A stretch of DNA of 64,000 nucleotides from COE1 sp963596435 (GTDB taxonomy: Bacteria > Bacillota > Clostridia > Lachnospirales > Lachnospiraceae): assembly GCA_963596435.1 (NCBI GenBank), contig CAVBMG010000004.1, positions 1 to 64,000 of the forward strand, given 5' to 3'. Numbering within the stretch: the stretch's first letter is position 1; each line of letters opens with the position of its first letter. Below the pieces are notes generated by a model that saw nothing but the letters and a program-made list of their open reading frames with translations, was not told the origin of the DNA and made no database searches. Position numbers and translations under genes: made by a program. Shown piece by piece: positions 43,019 to 52,427 of the stretch.

Positions 43019-45061
43019 TCATTTCATGTTTTCTGTCTGCTCTTCCAATATAAACACGCTCCAGGGCTGCATTGACAGGAGCTGTCCTTTCTCATACGTC
43101 ATTCCACTGATCAATTCTACAGCTTCCTCATGAAGATATTTCTGTTCTATGTGTTCATTGGAATAGTTAAAATAGTAATGCACCCTTTTGCCGGATGTAT
43201 TGTTACCACTTCTGACATTTACAGGAAATTGCGCTTCCTGTGACACATCCCTGATTCCAGCCTGTTCTGCTACATAGCCGACTAACGCTTTTGCATAGGC
43301 ATTGCTGATATGGCAGCCTACATAGATACCCTTTCCCTGTCCATAGGAATGTTGCGTAATTGCCGCATATCTGCCCCAGTATGGATGCTCGTAGGATGCC
43401 AGTATCTGCGTATCTCCTGACTCCGGCATCAGAAACTCCATCCAGACCTCAACCTGTCTGTCAGCATCACTAAGCCCCTCACTAAAAGCCCTGTCAGAGA
43501 TTAGCCTGACATTCCTTGGAATGGTATATTCCTGATAGCTGACTCCCAGACTTTCATGCAGTATGTGTGGCTTTCTGTCATGGCTGACAGTCAGATATTC
43601 ATTGGCATATGCACTCTTATACGTGGTAAGAAGCGTTCCTCCCTGCTCCACATACTGATTCAATGCATGAAGCGTTTCATCTGTTGCACTGTAAAGGGCA
43701 GGAACTACGAGCAATTGATACTGTGAAAGCTCTCTTTCCTCATCTGATATCACATCATATTCAATATTTAACTCATACAGGGCATCTGCATACTGCCGCA
43801 CAATATCGTTATACTTTACCTTTTCCTCCGGCAGAGGGAACATCGGCAGACGGCTAAGCGCTGTCAGAGATTCATTGGATACCAGAATCGCTGCCTTATT
43901 CTCCTTATGCAGATGTAGAAGGTGCTCTCCGATCCTGTGCAGATCATTTCCGATGGTCACAGCCTCAAGGTAAGGTCTGTTCTCCTCCATATCGTGACTA
44001 AGAAGCCCTCTCCAATAGGTTTCAAACGAATTATGAATAGAATGCCAGTGCCAGTACATCACACCATCTGCGCCGTTTGCCAGATGGGAAAAAGCCTGCA
44101 TACGAAGCTGTCCATCATAGGGTGTCCAGCCGATATGTCCCTGTGCTTCTGTCTCCAGCACAAGGTAATTGTCCTTTTTCAGTCCTCTGGCTATCGCTCC
44201 GCAAAATGCAGCCTCTTTACCGGTCAGTTCATCCTGTGTCTTATGATAAATATCGCATCCGGCTATGGTAACTGCCTTTGCCGCATGGAAGTGATTCACA
44301 TCCGGCTGTACGCCAAAGGAATAATCTCTCCACTCAAAGTCAAAATTGTGTGTGATAAACTGATCCTCTCTACGGTATTCCTCTACGATTTCTCTCTGCC
44401 AGAGCAGGAATTCATCTACCAGCGTCCGTCGAAACTTCTCAAACTCTGCCATAAAGCTGCCGTTGATCGTTCCTGTTACGTCAGGTACATGCTCCCAGCT
44501 GTCTACCCTGTTCGACCAGTAGTTAAATCCAAACTCACGGTTCATCTCTTCCACACTGCCAAAAGTATCCTTGAGATAAGCAACGAATCTTTCCTGTACG
44601 CCTTTTCCCGCAGTATGATAATGTTTCGTCTCATTATCAAGCTGAAAACCAATTACATTATCATATTTCTGTACACATTCCAACAGCCTGCGGATAACTC
44701 TCTCAGCATGGAACAGATAATGCGGGTTAGTAATATCCATATTCTGTCTGGCTCCATATTTACCAGCTCCCCGCTCTGTCGTGGCAATGATATCCGGGTA
44801 CTTCGCAGCAAGCCAGGGTGGAACTGCGTAAGTAGGCGTTCCTACGATCACGCTGATTCCATATCGTGCTGCTGCCTCTATACTTCTTTCTATATGATGA
44901 AAGTCAAATACTCCATCGCTGATTTCTTCACTTGCCCAGGTAGACTCTGCAATACGAATGACATTAATGCCTGCCTTCTTCATCATCTGCATGTCCTGTT
45001 CAAGCCGCTCTGTCGGCATATATTCGTCATAATATGCTACGCCATATAAAATCTTATCCAT
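43019..45061 (-). CDS. Beta-galactosidase, glycoside hydrolase family 42
   Basis: A 680-residue cytoplasmic enzyme removing beta-linked galactose from oligosaccharides. The TIM barrel starts YGVAYYDEYMP. The acid/base Glu144 lies in GFQLDNETKHY and the nucleophile is in LETEAQGHIGW (Glu303 or Glu305). A trimerisation domain and a beta C-terminal domain follow. The ATG at 45061 fits the GAAAGAG site better than the ATG two codons earlier. It is the last gene of the locus, 22 bases after GH30. Confidence 0.93.
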   Translation of the reverse strand: MDKILYGVAYYDEYMPTERLEQDMQMMKKAGINVIRIAESTWASEEISDGVFDFHHIERSIEAAARYGISVIVGTPTYAVPPWLAAKYPDIIATTERGAGKYGARQNMDITNPHYLFHAERVIRRLLECVQKYDNVIGFQLDNETKHYHTAGKGVQERFVAYLKDTFGSVEEMNREFGFNYWSNRVDSWEHVPDVTGTINGSFMAEFEKFRRTLVDEFLLWQREIVEEYRREDQFITHNFDFEWRDYSFGVQPDVNHFHAAKAVTIAGCDIYHKTQDELTGKEAAFCGAIARGLKKDNYLVLETEAQGHIGWTPYDGQLRMQAFSHLANGADGVMYWHWHSIHNSFETYWRGLLSHDMEENRPYLEAVTIGNDLHRIGEHLLHLHKENKAAILVSNESLTALSRLPMFPLPEEKVKYNDIVRQYADALYELNIEYDVISDEERELSQYQLLVVPALYSATDETLHALNQYVEQGGTLLTTYKSAYANEYLTVSHDRKPHILHESLGVSYQEYTIPRNVRLISDRAFSEGLSDADRQVEVWMEFLMPESGDTQILASYEHPYWGRYAAITQHSYGQGKGIYVGCHISNAYAKALVGYVAEQAGIRDVSQEAQFPVNVRSGNNTSGKRVHYYFNYSNEHIEQKYLHEEAVELISGMTYEKGQLLSMQPWSVFILEEQTENMK

Positions 45062-45083
45062 ACACATTCTCTTTCATTTTCGT

Positions 45084-46406
45084 TTATAATACAAATGTAT
45101 TAAAGGAATTGGGTGCCAGTTCTACTGTAATGGATCGTTCTGCATGTTCTATCGTCACTGCTTCTGCTCTGTCCATTGCATTCTGTATCTCAATGATAAC
45201 ACTTCCATCAGGATTCTCAAATGCTACGGCTGCACTGTTCCATGCCCCCTCTGTCTCCAGACGGACTGCTCCCGGCTGTATGAAGTGTGCATAATGCTTC
45301 ATGACATAATACTCTGGATTATATGTAACTGCTCCTGTAAAAGGTTCTATGCTGATCATGGCGTTCTGATGCCAGCCCCATGTGCTTTCTCCACCAGTCT
45401 CCAGAACCATATTCCAGTAAGTATAGGCACTGACTCCATTCTTGAGATAATGGCACATAAGATTAAACATATACTGTGCATATTCCCAACTGTTCTGCCC
45501 ATCACCGCACTCGTTCTCTGTCTGGACCAGCTCCAGGTCAGGGAAACATTCATGGGTTCTTGCGATGGCATTTCTTCCTGCCCACTGATACCCTACCCCT
45601 TTGATATACTTCTTAGCTTCTTCATCAAAAAGGATCGTATCCACATATTTGTTATAATTATCAAGCTTTATCCCCATAAATGAGAGATTCATGTCCTCAG
45701 GTCCATTCAAAGTTCCAAGAAAAATATCCGTGTTAATCTTCTTTTCCTCAAAATACGGTCCTAGATAATCTCTGATAAAGGTTCTGAAATCCTCCGCTCT
45801 CCACAGACAGGAGGGGTATTTCTGATCTGCAAAAGGTTCATTCTGGATATGGAGCTGTACAATGGGAATTCCTTCTTTCCCATATGCTTCTATGAACTTA
45901 TCAAAATACTGTGCATACGCTTTCAATACAGCAGGTTCCATCCTGAGTCTTCCATAGTTGCACGCCTTTGGAAACTTCATCCAAGTAGGAGGACTCCACG
46001 GTGATGCAAAGAACTTCATATCCCCTGCATAATGCTTCTGTGCTTCTTTAATATAGGGAATGAGATATTTATAATCTCTTTCAATGCTGAAATGCTCCAT
46101 GGCATAATCATCATCATATTCATCATGACTATACCACTCGGCTGCATAATCACTGGCTCCGATAGGAATTCTGTTAAATCCAAGCTGTAATCCTTCCCTG
46201 CCAAATAATGACTGATATATTTTCTCCCGGTTCTCTTTGTCTGTCTTTTCCAGTGCGATAGCACTCAGTTCATTAAAGCAGCCGCCAAAGCCTTTTATCT
46301 TCTGGGCTTTCTCTCCTGTCAGCACTACCTTATGGGAAGATTCTTCTGCCGTTTTTATTTCTTTTTCTACAAAGGGGGAATCCTTCGTTGTTTCATACCA
46401 TTTCAT
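45084..46406 (-). CDS. Glycoside hydrolase family 30 enzyme
   Basis: A 440-residue protein with a beta-sandwich/TIM-barrel layout. Motifs: KGFGGCFNE near the N terminus, SPWSPPTWMK, acid/base Glu190 in HIQNEPF and nucleophile Glu297 in VQTENEC. GH30 includes glucosylceramidases, beta-1,6-glucanases and beta-xylosidases; which activity applies cannot be read. There is no signal peptide, so it acts on imported sugar. It starts 23 bases after GH3. Confidence 0.9.
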   Translation of the reverse strand: MKWYETTKDSPFVEKEIKTAEESSHKVVLTGEKAQKIKGFGGCFNELSAIALEKTDKENREKIYQSLFGREGLQLGFNRIPIGASDYAAEWYSHDEYDDDYAMEHFSIERDYKYLIPYIKEAQKHYAGDMKFFASPWSPPTWMKFPKACNYGRLRMEPAVLKAYAQYFDKFIEAYGKEGIPIVQLHIQNEPFADQKYPSCLWRAEDFRTFIRDYLGPYFEEKKINTDIFLGTLNGPEDMNLSFMGIKLDNYNKYVDTILFDEEAKKYIKGVGYQWAGRNAIARTHECFPDLELVQTENECGDGQNSWEYAQYMFNLMCHYLKNGVSAYTYWNMVLETGGESTWGWHQNAMISIEPFTGAVTYNPEYYVMKHYAHFIQPGAVRLETEGAWNSAAVAFENPDGSVIIEIQNAMDRAEAVTIEHAERSITVELAPNSFNTFVL

Positions 46407-46429
46407 ATACCTGCTTCCTTTCCTCCGAT

Positions 46430-48709
46430 TTATTCTGCTGCTTTCTTCAATTCCTCAATCAATTCATCTAACTGACTGTTGCTGATCTGCATAAAGCTTC
46501 TGAAAGAGCGAAGCGGAGAGTTCTCCATCATTTTCATGGACATTTCTTCTGTTACTGCCTCGTTGGCAGCCTCGCTCGCCTCTTCCTTCTTATCTCCACC
46601 AAGCATCTCGTTAAAGCTGTCCATATATTTTTTCAGGACTGCTGCTGTCTTTGGGTTGCCTGTCAGCTCTGCAACTACCGTATTTCTTGTAATTTCCATA
46701 GGAATTGTTGTTGTGGAAATCAATTCTACGCTGTCTTTCAATCGGATATCCGCAGAAGATGCACCTACTAAAATCTCGTAATCACCACTTGCTGCATACC
46801 AGTCATGTATCTGTGTGTTATACCATGCAAAGCTTCTCTTGTTCAATTCGATTTCTACTGTCTTTGTTTCGCCCGGCTTCAGACTTACTTTGGCAAAACC
46901 CTTTAATTCCTTGCATGGTCTTGATGCCACATTAGTCTTGTCAGCTACATAGACCTGTACAATCTCCTTACCTGCCATTTTGCCTGTGTTCGTAACCTGC
47001 AGCGATACCGTCAGTTTATCTGTATCCTTGATCTGCTTTGCAGAAAGCTTCATATCATGATACTCATAGTCTGTATAGCTCAGTCCATATCCAAACGGGA
47101 ATCGCACCGGCATCTCCTTGGTATCATAATAACGATAGCCTACGAATACTCCTTCTTTATATTCTACCACCTTACCATCTCCGGGGAAATTGAGATAGGA
47201 AGGATTGTCACTTAATTTATAGGGAATCGTCTCCGCAAGCTTACCACATGGATTCGCCTCACCAAACAGTAATGCACACTGTGCTTCTCCTACCGCCTGT
47301 CCACACAGATAGGATTCCAGAATACCTTTTACATCATCTGCCCAGGGCATCTCTATTGGAGAACCATTATGCAGTACCACTACCACATTCTTCTGTACCT
47401 TGAGGATTTCTGAGATCAGATGATTCTGGCACTGTGGCATACGCATATGGCTTCTGTCGTAACCTTCTGATTCAAAAGCATCAGGAAGTCCGGCAAATAT
47501 AACTGCAATATCCGCTGTCTGTGCTGCTTTGACTGCCTCAGTCTCCAGAGCCTCATCTACCGCATCTTCCTTAATGTCATAGCCCTGTGCATAGGTTACT
47601 TCTGTATATGCCTTGACTGCTTCCAGGGCACTGACTACCTTGTAGGAATTGATATGAGAGCTGCCGCCTCCCTGATATCTTGGTTTATCGGCGAATTTAC
47701 CAATAAATGCAATCTTCTTATCCTGTTTTGGCAAAGGCAGAATACCATCGTTTTTAAGAAGTACCATAGATTCTGTGGCAATTCTGGCTGCCAGCTTATG
47801 GTCTGCCTCCTTATCCCAGATTACCTGTTTCCTGTTATCAGCATAATGGAAAATAACTTTCAGGATTCTCTCTACTGCCGTGTCAAGTACGGATTCCTTT
47901 AATCTGCCGTTCTTTACTGCCTTTACAATCTCCTTGTCTGTATCACCGCCGCTTGCAGGCATCTCCAGCTCCAGCCCGGCTTCCAGACCTTGTACTCTGT
48001 CATTGACTGCGCCCCAGTCAGACATAACATAACCCTCGAAGCCCCAGTCATCACGGAGCACCTGCGTCAAAAGCTTGTAATTCTCCGAAGCAAAGACACC
48101 ATTAATCTTATTATAAGAACACATCAGTGTATCAGGCTTTCCCTCCTTAACCGCTCCTTCAAAAGCTGCCAGATAGATCTCACGGAAGGTTCTCTCATCA
48201 ATCTCAGATGAGCAGGACATTCTGCGATGCTCCTGATTGTTTGCTGCAAAGTGCTTCAGAGAAGTTCCTACATTCTGTGACTCTACACCCTTTATATGGG
48301 AGGCAGCCATCTGAGAAGCCAGATAAGGATCTTCTGAAAAATATTCAAAATTACGTCCACACAGAGGAGAACGTTTAATATTAGCAGCCGGTCCTAAAAT
48401 AACAGATACGTCCTCTGCCTGGCACTCTCTGCCCAGAGCCTCACCCATCTCCTGTAATAAGTCTCTGTCAAAGGAGCATGCGGTTGCACACGCAGTAGGG
48501 AAACACACTGCCTTGATACTGTCATTAATGCCCAGATGGTCTGCTGACTGGTCCTGTTTACGCAGTCCGTGAGGCCCATCGCTTACCATAACCTGTGGAA
48601 TCCCCAGTCTTTCTACACTCTTTAAGTGCCAGAAATCAGCACCGGAACACATTCCTGCCTTTTCCTCTAATGTCATTTCACTGATAATCTTCTTAATATC
48701 TCTACTCAT
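46430..48709 (-). CDS. Glycoside hydrolase family 3 beta-glycosidase
   Basis: A 759-residue enzyme with a TIM barrel, an alpha/beta sandwich and a fibronectin-III-like C-terminal domain, as in beta-glucosidases. The nucleophile is Asp231 in GYVMSDWGA. Supporting motifs are KHFAANNQE and YRYYDTKEMPVRFPFGYGLS. An extra tail of about 70 residues is acidic and helical (GGDKKEEASEAANEAV). It is cytoplasmic and follows the sugar-binding protein gene after a hairpin. Confidence 0.93.
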   Translation of the reverse strand: MSRDIKKIISEMTLEEKAGMCSGADFWHLKSVERLGIPQVMVSDGPHGLRKQDQSADHLGINDSIKAVCFPTACATACSFDRDLLQEMGEALGRECQAEDVSVILGPAANIKRSPLCGRNFEYFSEDPYLASQMAASHIKGVESQNVGTSLKHFAANNQEHRRMSCSSEIDERTFREIYLAAFEGAVKEGKPDTLMCSYNKINGVFASENYKLLTQVLRDDWGFEGYVMSDWGAVNDRVQGLEAGLELEMPASGGDTDKEIVKAVKNGRLKESVLDTAVERILKVIFHYADNRKQVIWDKEADHKLAARIATESMVLLKNDGILPLPKQDKKIAFIGKFADKPRYQGGGSSHINSYKVVSALEAVKAYTEVTYAQGYDIKEDAVDEALETEAVKAAQTADIAVIFAGLPDAFESEGYDRSHMRMPQCQNHLISEILKVQKNVVVVLHNGSPIEMPWADDVKGILESYLCGQAVGEAQCALLFGEANPCGKLAETIPYKLSDNPSYLNFPGDGKVVEYKEGVFVGYRYYDTKEMPVRFPFGYGLSYTDYEYHDMKLSAKQIKDTDKLTVSLQVTNTGKMAGKEIVQVYVADKTNVASRPCKELKGFAKVSLKPGETKTVEIELNKRSFAWYNTQIHDWYAASGDYEILVGASSADIRLKDSVELISTTTIPMEITRNTVVAELTGNPKTAAVLKKYMDSFNEMLGGDKKEEASEAANEAVTEEMSMKMMENSPLRSFRSFMQISNSQLDELIEELKKAAE

Positions 48710-48739
48710 TCTGATAAACCTGCCCTTTCTTTATTACAA

Positions 48740-48768
48740 ACAGGGCCGGAAATAAGCTCCGGCTCTGT
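48740..48768 (-). promoter_or_regulatory. Hairpin after the second sugar-binding protein gene
   Basis: GCCGGA/TCCGGC stem extended by ACAG/CTGT across one mismatch, with a seven-base loop. No long T run follows, so partial attenuation or mRNA protection is more likely than full termination. Confidence 0.55.
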
Positions 48769-48781
48769 ATTAATATGCTTT

Positions 48782-50317
48782 TTACTGATTCATATTGGTT
48801 ACATATGCATCTAACTGCTTCTGAAGCTCTGCACGCACTTTTTCGATACCTGCTGCTTCCATCTTTTCCTTATATTCTGCAAGCCCTGTTACAGAATCTG
48901 TATAGCCTAACTCCAATGGCCACCAGTACTGCTGATGTACATTCTGGCATGCTGCATATTCTGTCTCAATGTTGGAAGTGTCAATTGTAAATGCTGCATA
49001 TTTCTCCCAGACATCATTTTCTGCAAGTCTTTCCTCAAAGTTCTCATGCCAGGTTGTGTAGGATTCTGGAGTTCCTGCTACATCACGGTTAAGTCCTGTT
49101 GTACGTGCTGCCCACATGGAAGATACTGCATAGTTATCAGCATCCAGGATGGAATACTGACCTTCATCATTAAGTTCATAAGAGGTTCCCAATACACCAT
49201 ACATAAATGCATCATATACTTCCTGATCGCTTGTCAGCAGATCCCAGAAAGCAAGTGCTCTTTCAGGATTCTGAGAAGTATTGGAGATTGCCATAGCATC
49301 CTGTGTATATGGTAAGTGACAGCTGTACTTGTCAAGATCACTGTATTCAAAGTTCCATTCCGGATGCATAACAGCATAGGTCTGGAATGTATCAACATTG
49401 TGTGTTCTCATTGCAGCCTTACCATTCTGTGTCTTGGTAGAATCGGTATCAGAAAGGGCTGATTTCGTGAAAAAGCCTTTCTCATTCCAACGTGTCATCA
49501 TTGTCAGGAAATCAGGGATTTCTTCTGTTTCATAGTATGTGAAGAACTGTGGATTCTCCTGTGTCGGGTCAAACCAGAAGAAATCATTGGTTGAACCCTT
49601 GGAAGGAAGATATCCCAGACTGAACATATAGGTATCATCCCATTCTGAACCGGCAGAATAAATGTCGATTGGTTCTAACTCAGGATGTGTTTCTTTGACA
49701 ATGTCCAGATACTTCTCTACATCTTCAAAGGATTCCATTTTACCATCCCAGTCTGTACCTTCCATAATATCTGTTCTGTAGATAGGACCATATGCTCTGT
49801 AAGTAGAGAGTTGGGAAGGAATACAATAATAATGTCCGTCTACTGTTGCCTGCTGCTTGGCTGCATCTGTTGTCTTTGCAAAGTTATTCGGTGCGTAGGT
49901 CGGCCATAGCTCATCCAGATTCTTGAATGCACCCTTCTGTGCAAGGGATGTAAAATTCAGCCAGGAAGAGGTATAAGCCATATCAAACTGTTCGCCTGAT
50001 GAGAAGATCAAAGGATACTTATTGGCATAATCAGACCAGGCAATCCAGTTTACTGTTAATGTTGTGTTAATCTTTTCCTTGAGCAGCTTATTCAGGTTCT
50101 CATCTACAACATCCTGACCTGCTGGTCTGTCGCTGACTACATACATGACCAGATTCACTTCCTTTGAAGTGTCTACTGTACCAGTCTGTGCGCTCTCTGT
50201 TGAATCAGAGGTAGATGCACTGCTACTGTTGTCTGTGTCTGCACTGCTGCCGCATCCTGCAAGCATTGTAGTTACCATTGCGGTTGTTAATAATACGGAT
50301 ACAAGTTTCTTTCTCAT
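48782..50317 (-). CDS. Extracellular sugar-binding lipoprotein (LplA-like)
   Basis: A 511-residue solute-binding lipoprotein with lipobox TMLAGCGSS, a Ser/Thr-rich tether and a two-lobed binding domain. The ATG at 50317 has AAGGAGG nine bases upstream; longer frames lack a site. It follows its two permease genes in one transcript, unlike the first locus, where it comes first. The ligand is probably an oligosaccharide later cut by GH3, GH30 and GH42. Confidence 0.92.
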   Translation of the reverse strand: MRKKLVSVLLTTAMVTTMLAGCGSSADTDNSSSASTSDSTESAQTGTVDTSKEVNLVMYVVSDRPAGQDVVDENLNKLLKEKINTTLTVNWIAWSDYANKYPLIFSSGEQFDMAYTSSWLNFTSLAQKGAFKNLDELWPTYAPNNFAKTTDAAKQQATVDGHYYCIPSQLSTYRAYGPIYRTDIMEGTDWDGKMESFEDVEKYLDIVKETHPELEPIDIYSAGSEWDDTYMFSLGYLPSKGSTNDFFWFDPTQENPQFFTYYETEEIPDFLTMMTRWNEKGFFTKSALSDTDSTKTQNGKAAMRTHNVDTFQTYAVMHPEWNFEYSDLDKYSCHLPYTQDAMAISNTSQNPERALAFWDLLTSDQEVYDAFMYGVLGTSYELNDEGQYSILDADNYAVSSMWAARTTGLNRDVAGTPESYTTWHENFEERLAENDVWEKYAAFTIDTSNIETEYAACQNVHQQYWWPLELGYTDSVTGLAEYKEKMEAAGIEKVRAELQKQLDAYVTNMNQ

Positions 50318-50339
50318 ATGAAAATCCTCCTTTTCCCAA

Positions 50340-51254
50340 TCAGCCCTTAACAGAACCGATTGTAACACCTTTTACAAAATATTTCTGCACGAATGGATAT
50401 ACCAGAATAATAGGTCCTGTAGCTACGACTGCCATCGCCATCTTTAAGCTGTTGGAAGGCATATCTGCTACTACAATACCAGCCTGACTTGCAATTCTTG
50501 CCAAAGCCTGTGTCTGCTGCAACAGGTTATAAAGCATATACTGCAATGGGTACTTCTTATCAGAATTAAGATACAGCATTGCGTTATACCAGTCATTCCA
50601 GTAGCCCAGTGCCAGGAACAGCCCGATTGTTGCCATACCTGATTTTAACAGCGGTAAAATAATCTGGAAGAAGGTACGATACTCTCCTGCGCCATCAATC
50701 TTGGCTGACTCTATCAGTGCCGCCGGTATTGCCGATACGAAGCTTCGCATGATCAGCAGATAGAATACATTAAAGATTCCCGGTAAGATCAGCGCCCACA
50801 GGCTGTCTTTCAAATGTAAATACTGAATATAGAAAATGTAAGTACATACCATACCACCATTGAACAATGTTGTAAAATAGAAGAAGAAGGAAAATGCATT
50901 TCTGTATTTAAAATCTTTTCTACTTAAAACATAGGCTGTCATGGTGATGATAAAAAGTCCAAGTGCCGTTCCTACTACTGTGATCAGAATAGATACTCCA
51001 TAGGCTCTGAGGACTGTCATAGGGCTCTTGAATATCAGGCTATATGCCTCTGTTGTAAATTCCTTTGGCAGGATACTGTAGCCATGGAAACGTATATATG
51101 ATTCAGAGGTAAAGGAGCTGGATATCAATACGATGAATGGCACCAGACATATGATTGCCATCAATGCTACCACAACATAGCATATGATATAAAAAGCAAC
51201 GGATGATTTACTTAACTTAATCTTGGTTGAAGTTTCTGCTTCCTGTGCTGCCAT
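50340..51254 (-). CDS. Carbohydrate ABC transporter permease (LplC-like)
   Basis: A 304-residue permease with six predicted helices and EAA loop LIESAKIDGAGEYRTFFQII. The C terminus FVKGVTIGSVKG is typical. The ATG at 51254 follows GGGAGG. It starts 16 bases after the partner permease. Confidence 0.93.
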   Translation of the reverse strand: MAAQEAETSTKIKLSKSSVAFYIICYVVVALMAIICLVPFIVLISSSFTSESYIRFHGYSILPKEFTTEAYSLIFKSPMTVLRAYGVSILITVVGTALGLFIITMTAYVLSRKDFKYRNAFSFFFYFTTLFNGGMVCTYIFYIQYLHLKDSLWALILPGIFNVFYLLIMRSFVSAIPAALIESAKIDGAGEYRTFFQIILPLLKSGMATIGLFLALGYWNDWYNAMLYLNSDKKYPLQYMLYNLLQQTQALARIASQAGIVVADMPSNSLKMAMAVVATGPIILVYPFVQKYFVKGVTIGSVKG

Positions 51255-51270
51255 ATGATTACCTCCCTTC

Positions 51271-52197
51271 CTAGAACAATGCATAATCTGCATCAATATG
51301 TTTGACAATTGCATTTACGATCATAATAATGATAAAGCACATAATGGACTGATAGAACGATGCTGCCGCCGTCATACCAAGATTGGCATTCTGTAACAGA
51401 GAACGGAATACATAAGTATCAATTACATCTGTTGCATTGTAGAGCTGTCCATTATTGCCGACGATCTGATAGAACATCTCGAAGTCGCCTCTCATGATAC
51501 GTCCTACCTGAAGCAGTAACATGGTAATTACGGTAGGCTTGATACATGGGATTGTGATGTAGCGGATTCTCTGGAAGATCGTTGCTCCATCAATGGCTGC
51601 TGCCTCGTAGATCTCTGAATCAACACCTGTGATCGCTGCAATGTAGATAACTGAATTATAACCACACCACTTCCAGGCATTGAAAGCACATATGATAAAT
51701 GGCCACACACCCGGCATACCGTATACATTGACTGCCTCGCCGCCTGCGGAAGTAATCAGGTTATTAAGAAGTCCTGTTTCATAATTGAAGATAGCAAATA
51801 CGAAAGTTCCTACGATAACCCATGAAATAAAGTACGGTAAAAAGATAATGGACTGTGTCAGTTTCTTGAATACTTTGTTGTTGATCTCTGTGATAAATAC
51901 TGCAATAATGATTGCAAGTAACTGTGAAGTAATCAGATTCAACAGGTTGTAGAGAATCGTATTCTTTGTAATCAGCCATCCTGTTCCTGAAGAAAACAGA
52001 TATCTGAAATTCTCCAGCCCGTTCCATGCACTTCCAAACACGCCCTGATCATATCGGTAGTTCTTAAAAGCCAGCACCAGACCGGACATTGGCAGATAAG
52101 CAAATATGATAATGACTACAAGTGCGGGAATCAACATAGTAAACAGTGCACGATTCTTTTTCAGTTCATGTCCAAAACTGTGTAAATGTTTTCCCAT
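51271..52197 (-). CDS. Carbohydrate ABC transporter permease (LplB-like)
   Basis: A 308-residue permease with EAA loop IYEAAAIDGATIFQRIRYIT. The ATG at 52197 has AAGGAG seven bases upstream. It is the first gene of the transporter-hydrolase transcript, downstream of the two-component system genes and their terminator. Confidence 0.93.
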   Translation of the reverse strand: MGKHLHSFGHELKKNRALFTMLIPALVVIIIFAYLPMSGLVLAFKNYRYDQGVFGSAWNGLENFRYLFSSGTGWLITKNTILYNLLNLITSQLLAIIIAVFITEINNKVFKKLTQSIIFLPYFISWVIVGTFVFAIFNYETGLLNNLITSAGGEAVNVYGMPGVWPFIICAFNAWKWCGYNSVIYIAAITGVDSEIYEAAAIDGATIFQRIRYITIPCIKPTVITMLLLQVGRIMRGDFEMFYQIVGNNGQLYNATDVIDTYVFRSLLQNANLGMTAAASFYQSIMCFIIIMIVNAIVKHIDADYALF

Positions 52198-52391
52198 TAG
52201 ATTTCTCCTTCCCTTTTCTATTCTCACGCTTTTTGAAAAGTTTTATAATTTATGAGTTAATTATAATTAGTTTCTATGCATTTTGTTATATGGTAAAACT
52301 ACGAAAAAGAGGAAAATCTTATGATGTTGTTAATGTGTATAGTATTATGCTGTTTTTAGTCTTTTTTATCTACATATTGCATATCTATTTA

Positions 52392-52425
52392 AAAAGGACA
52401 TTGGCAATGCGCCAACATCCTTTTC
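52392..52425 (-). terminator. Terminator of the two-component system operon
   Basis: AAAAAGGA/TCCTTTT and TTGGC/GCCAA stems separated by a CA/CA internal loop. The minus strand ends in TCCTTTTTAAAT just after the kinase stop. Confidence 0.8.
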
Positions 52426-52427
52426 TA

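Noticed and set aside
43922..45049. 375-codon plus-strand open frame opposite GH42
   Set aside because: It is the antisense shadow of a clearly identified GH42 gene, without family motifs or ribosome binding site.
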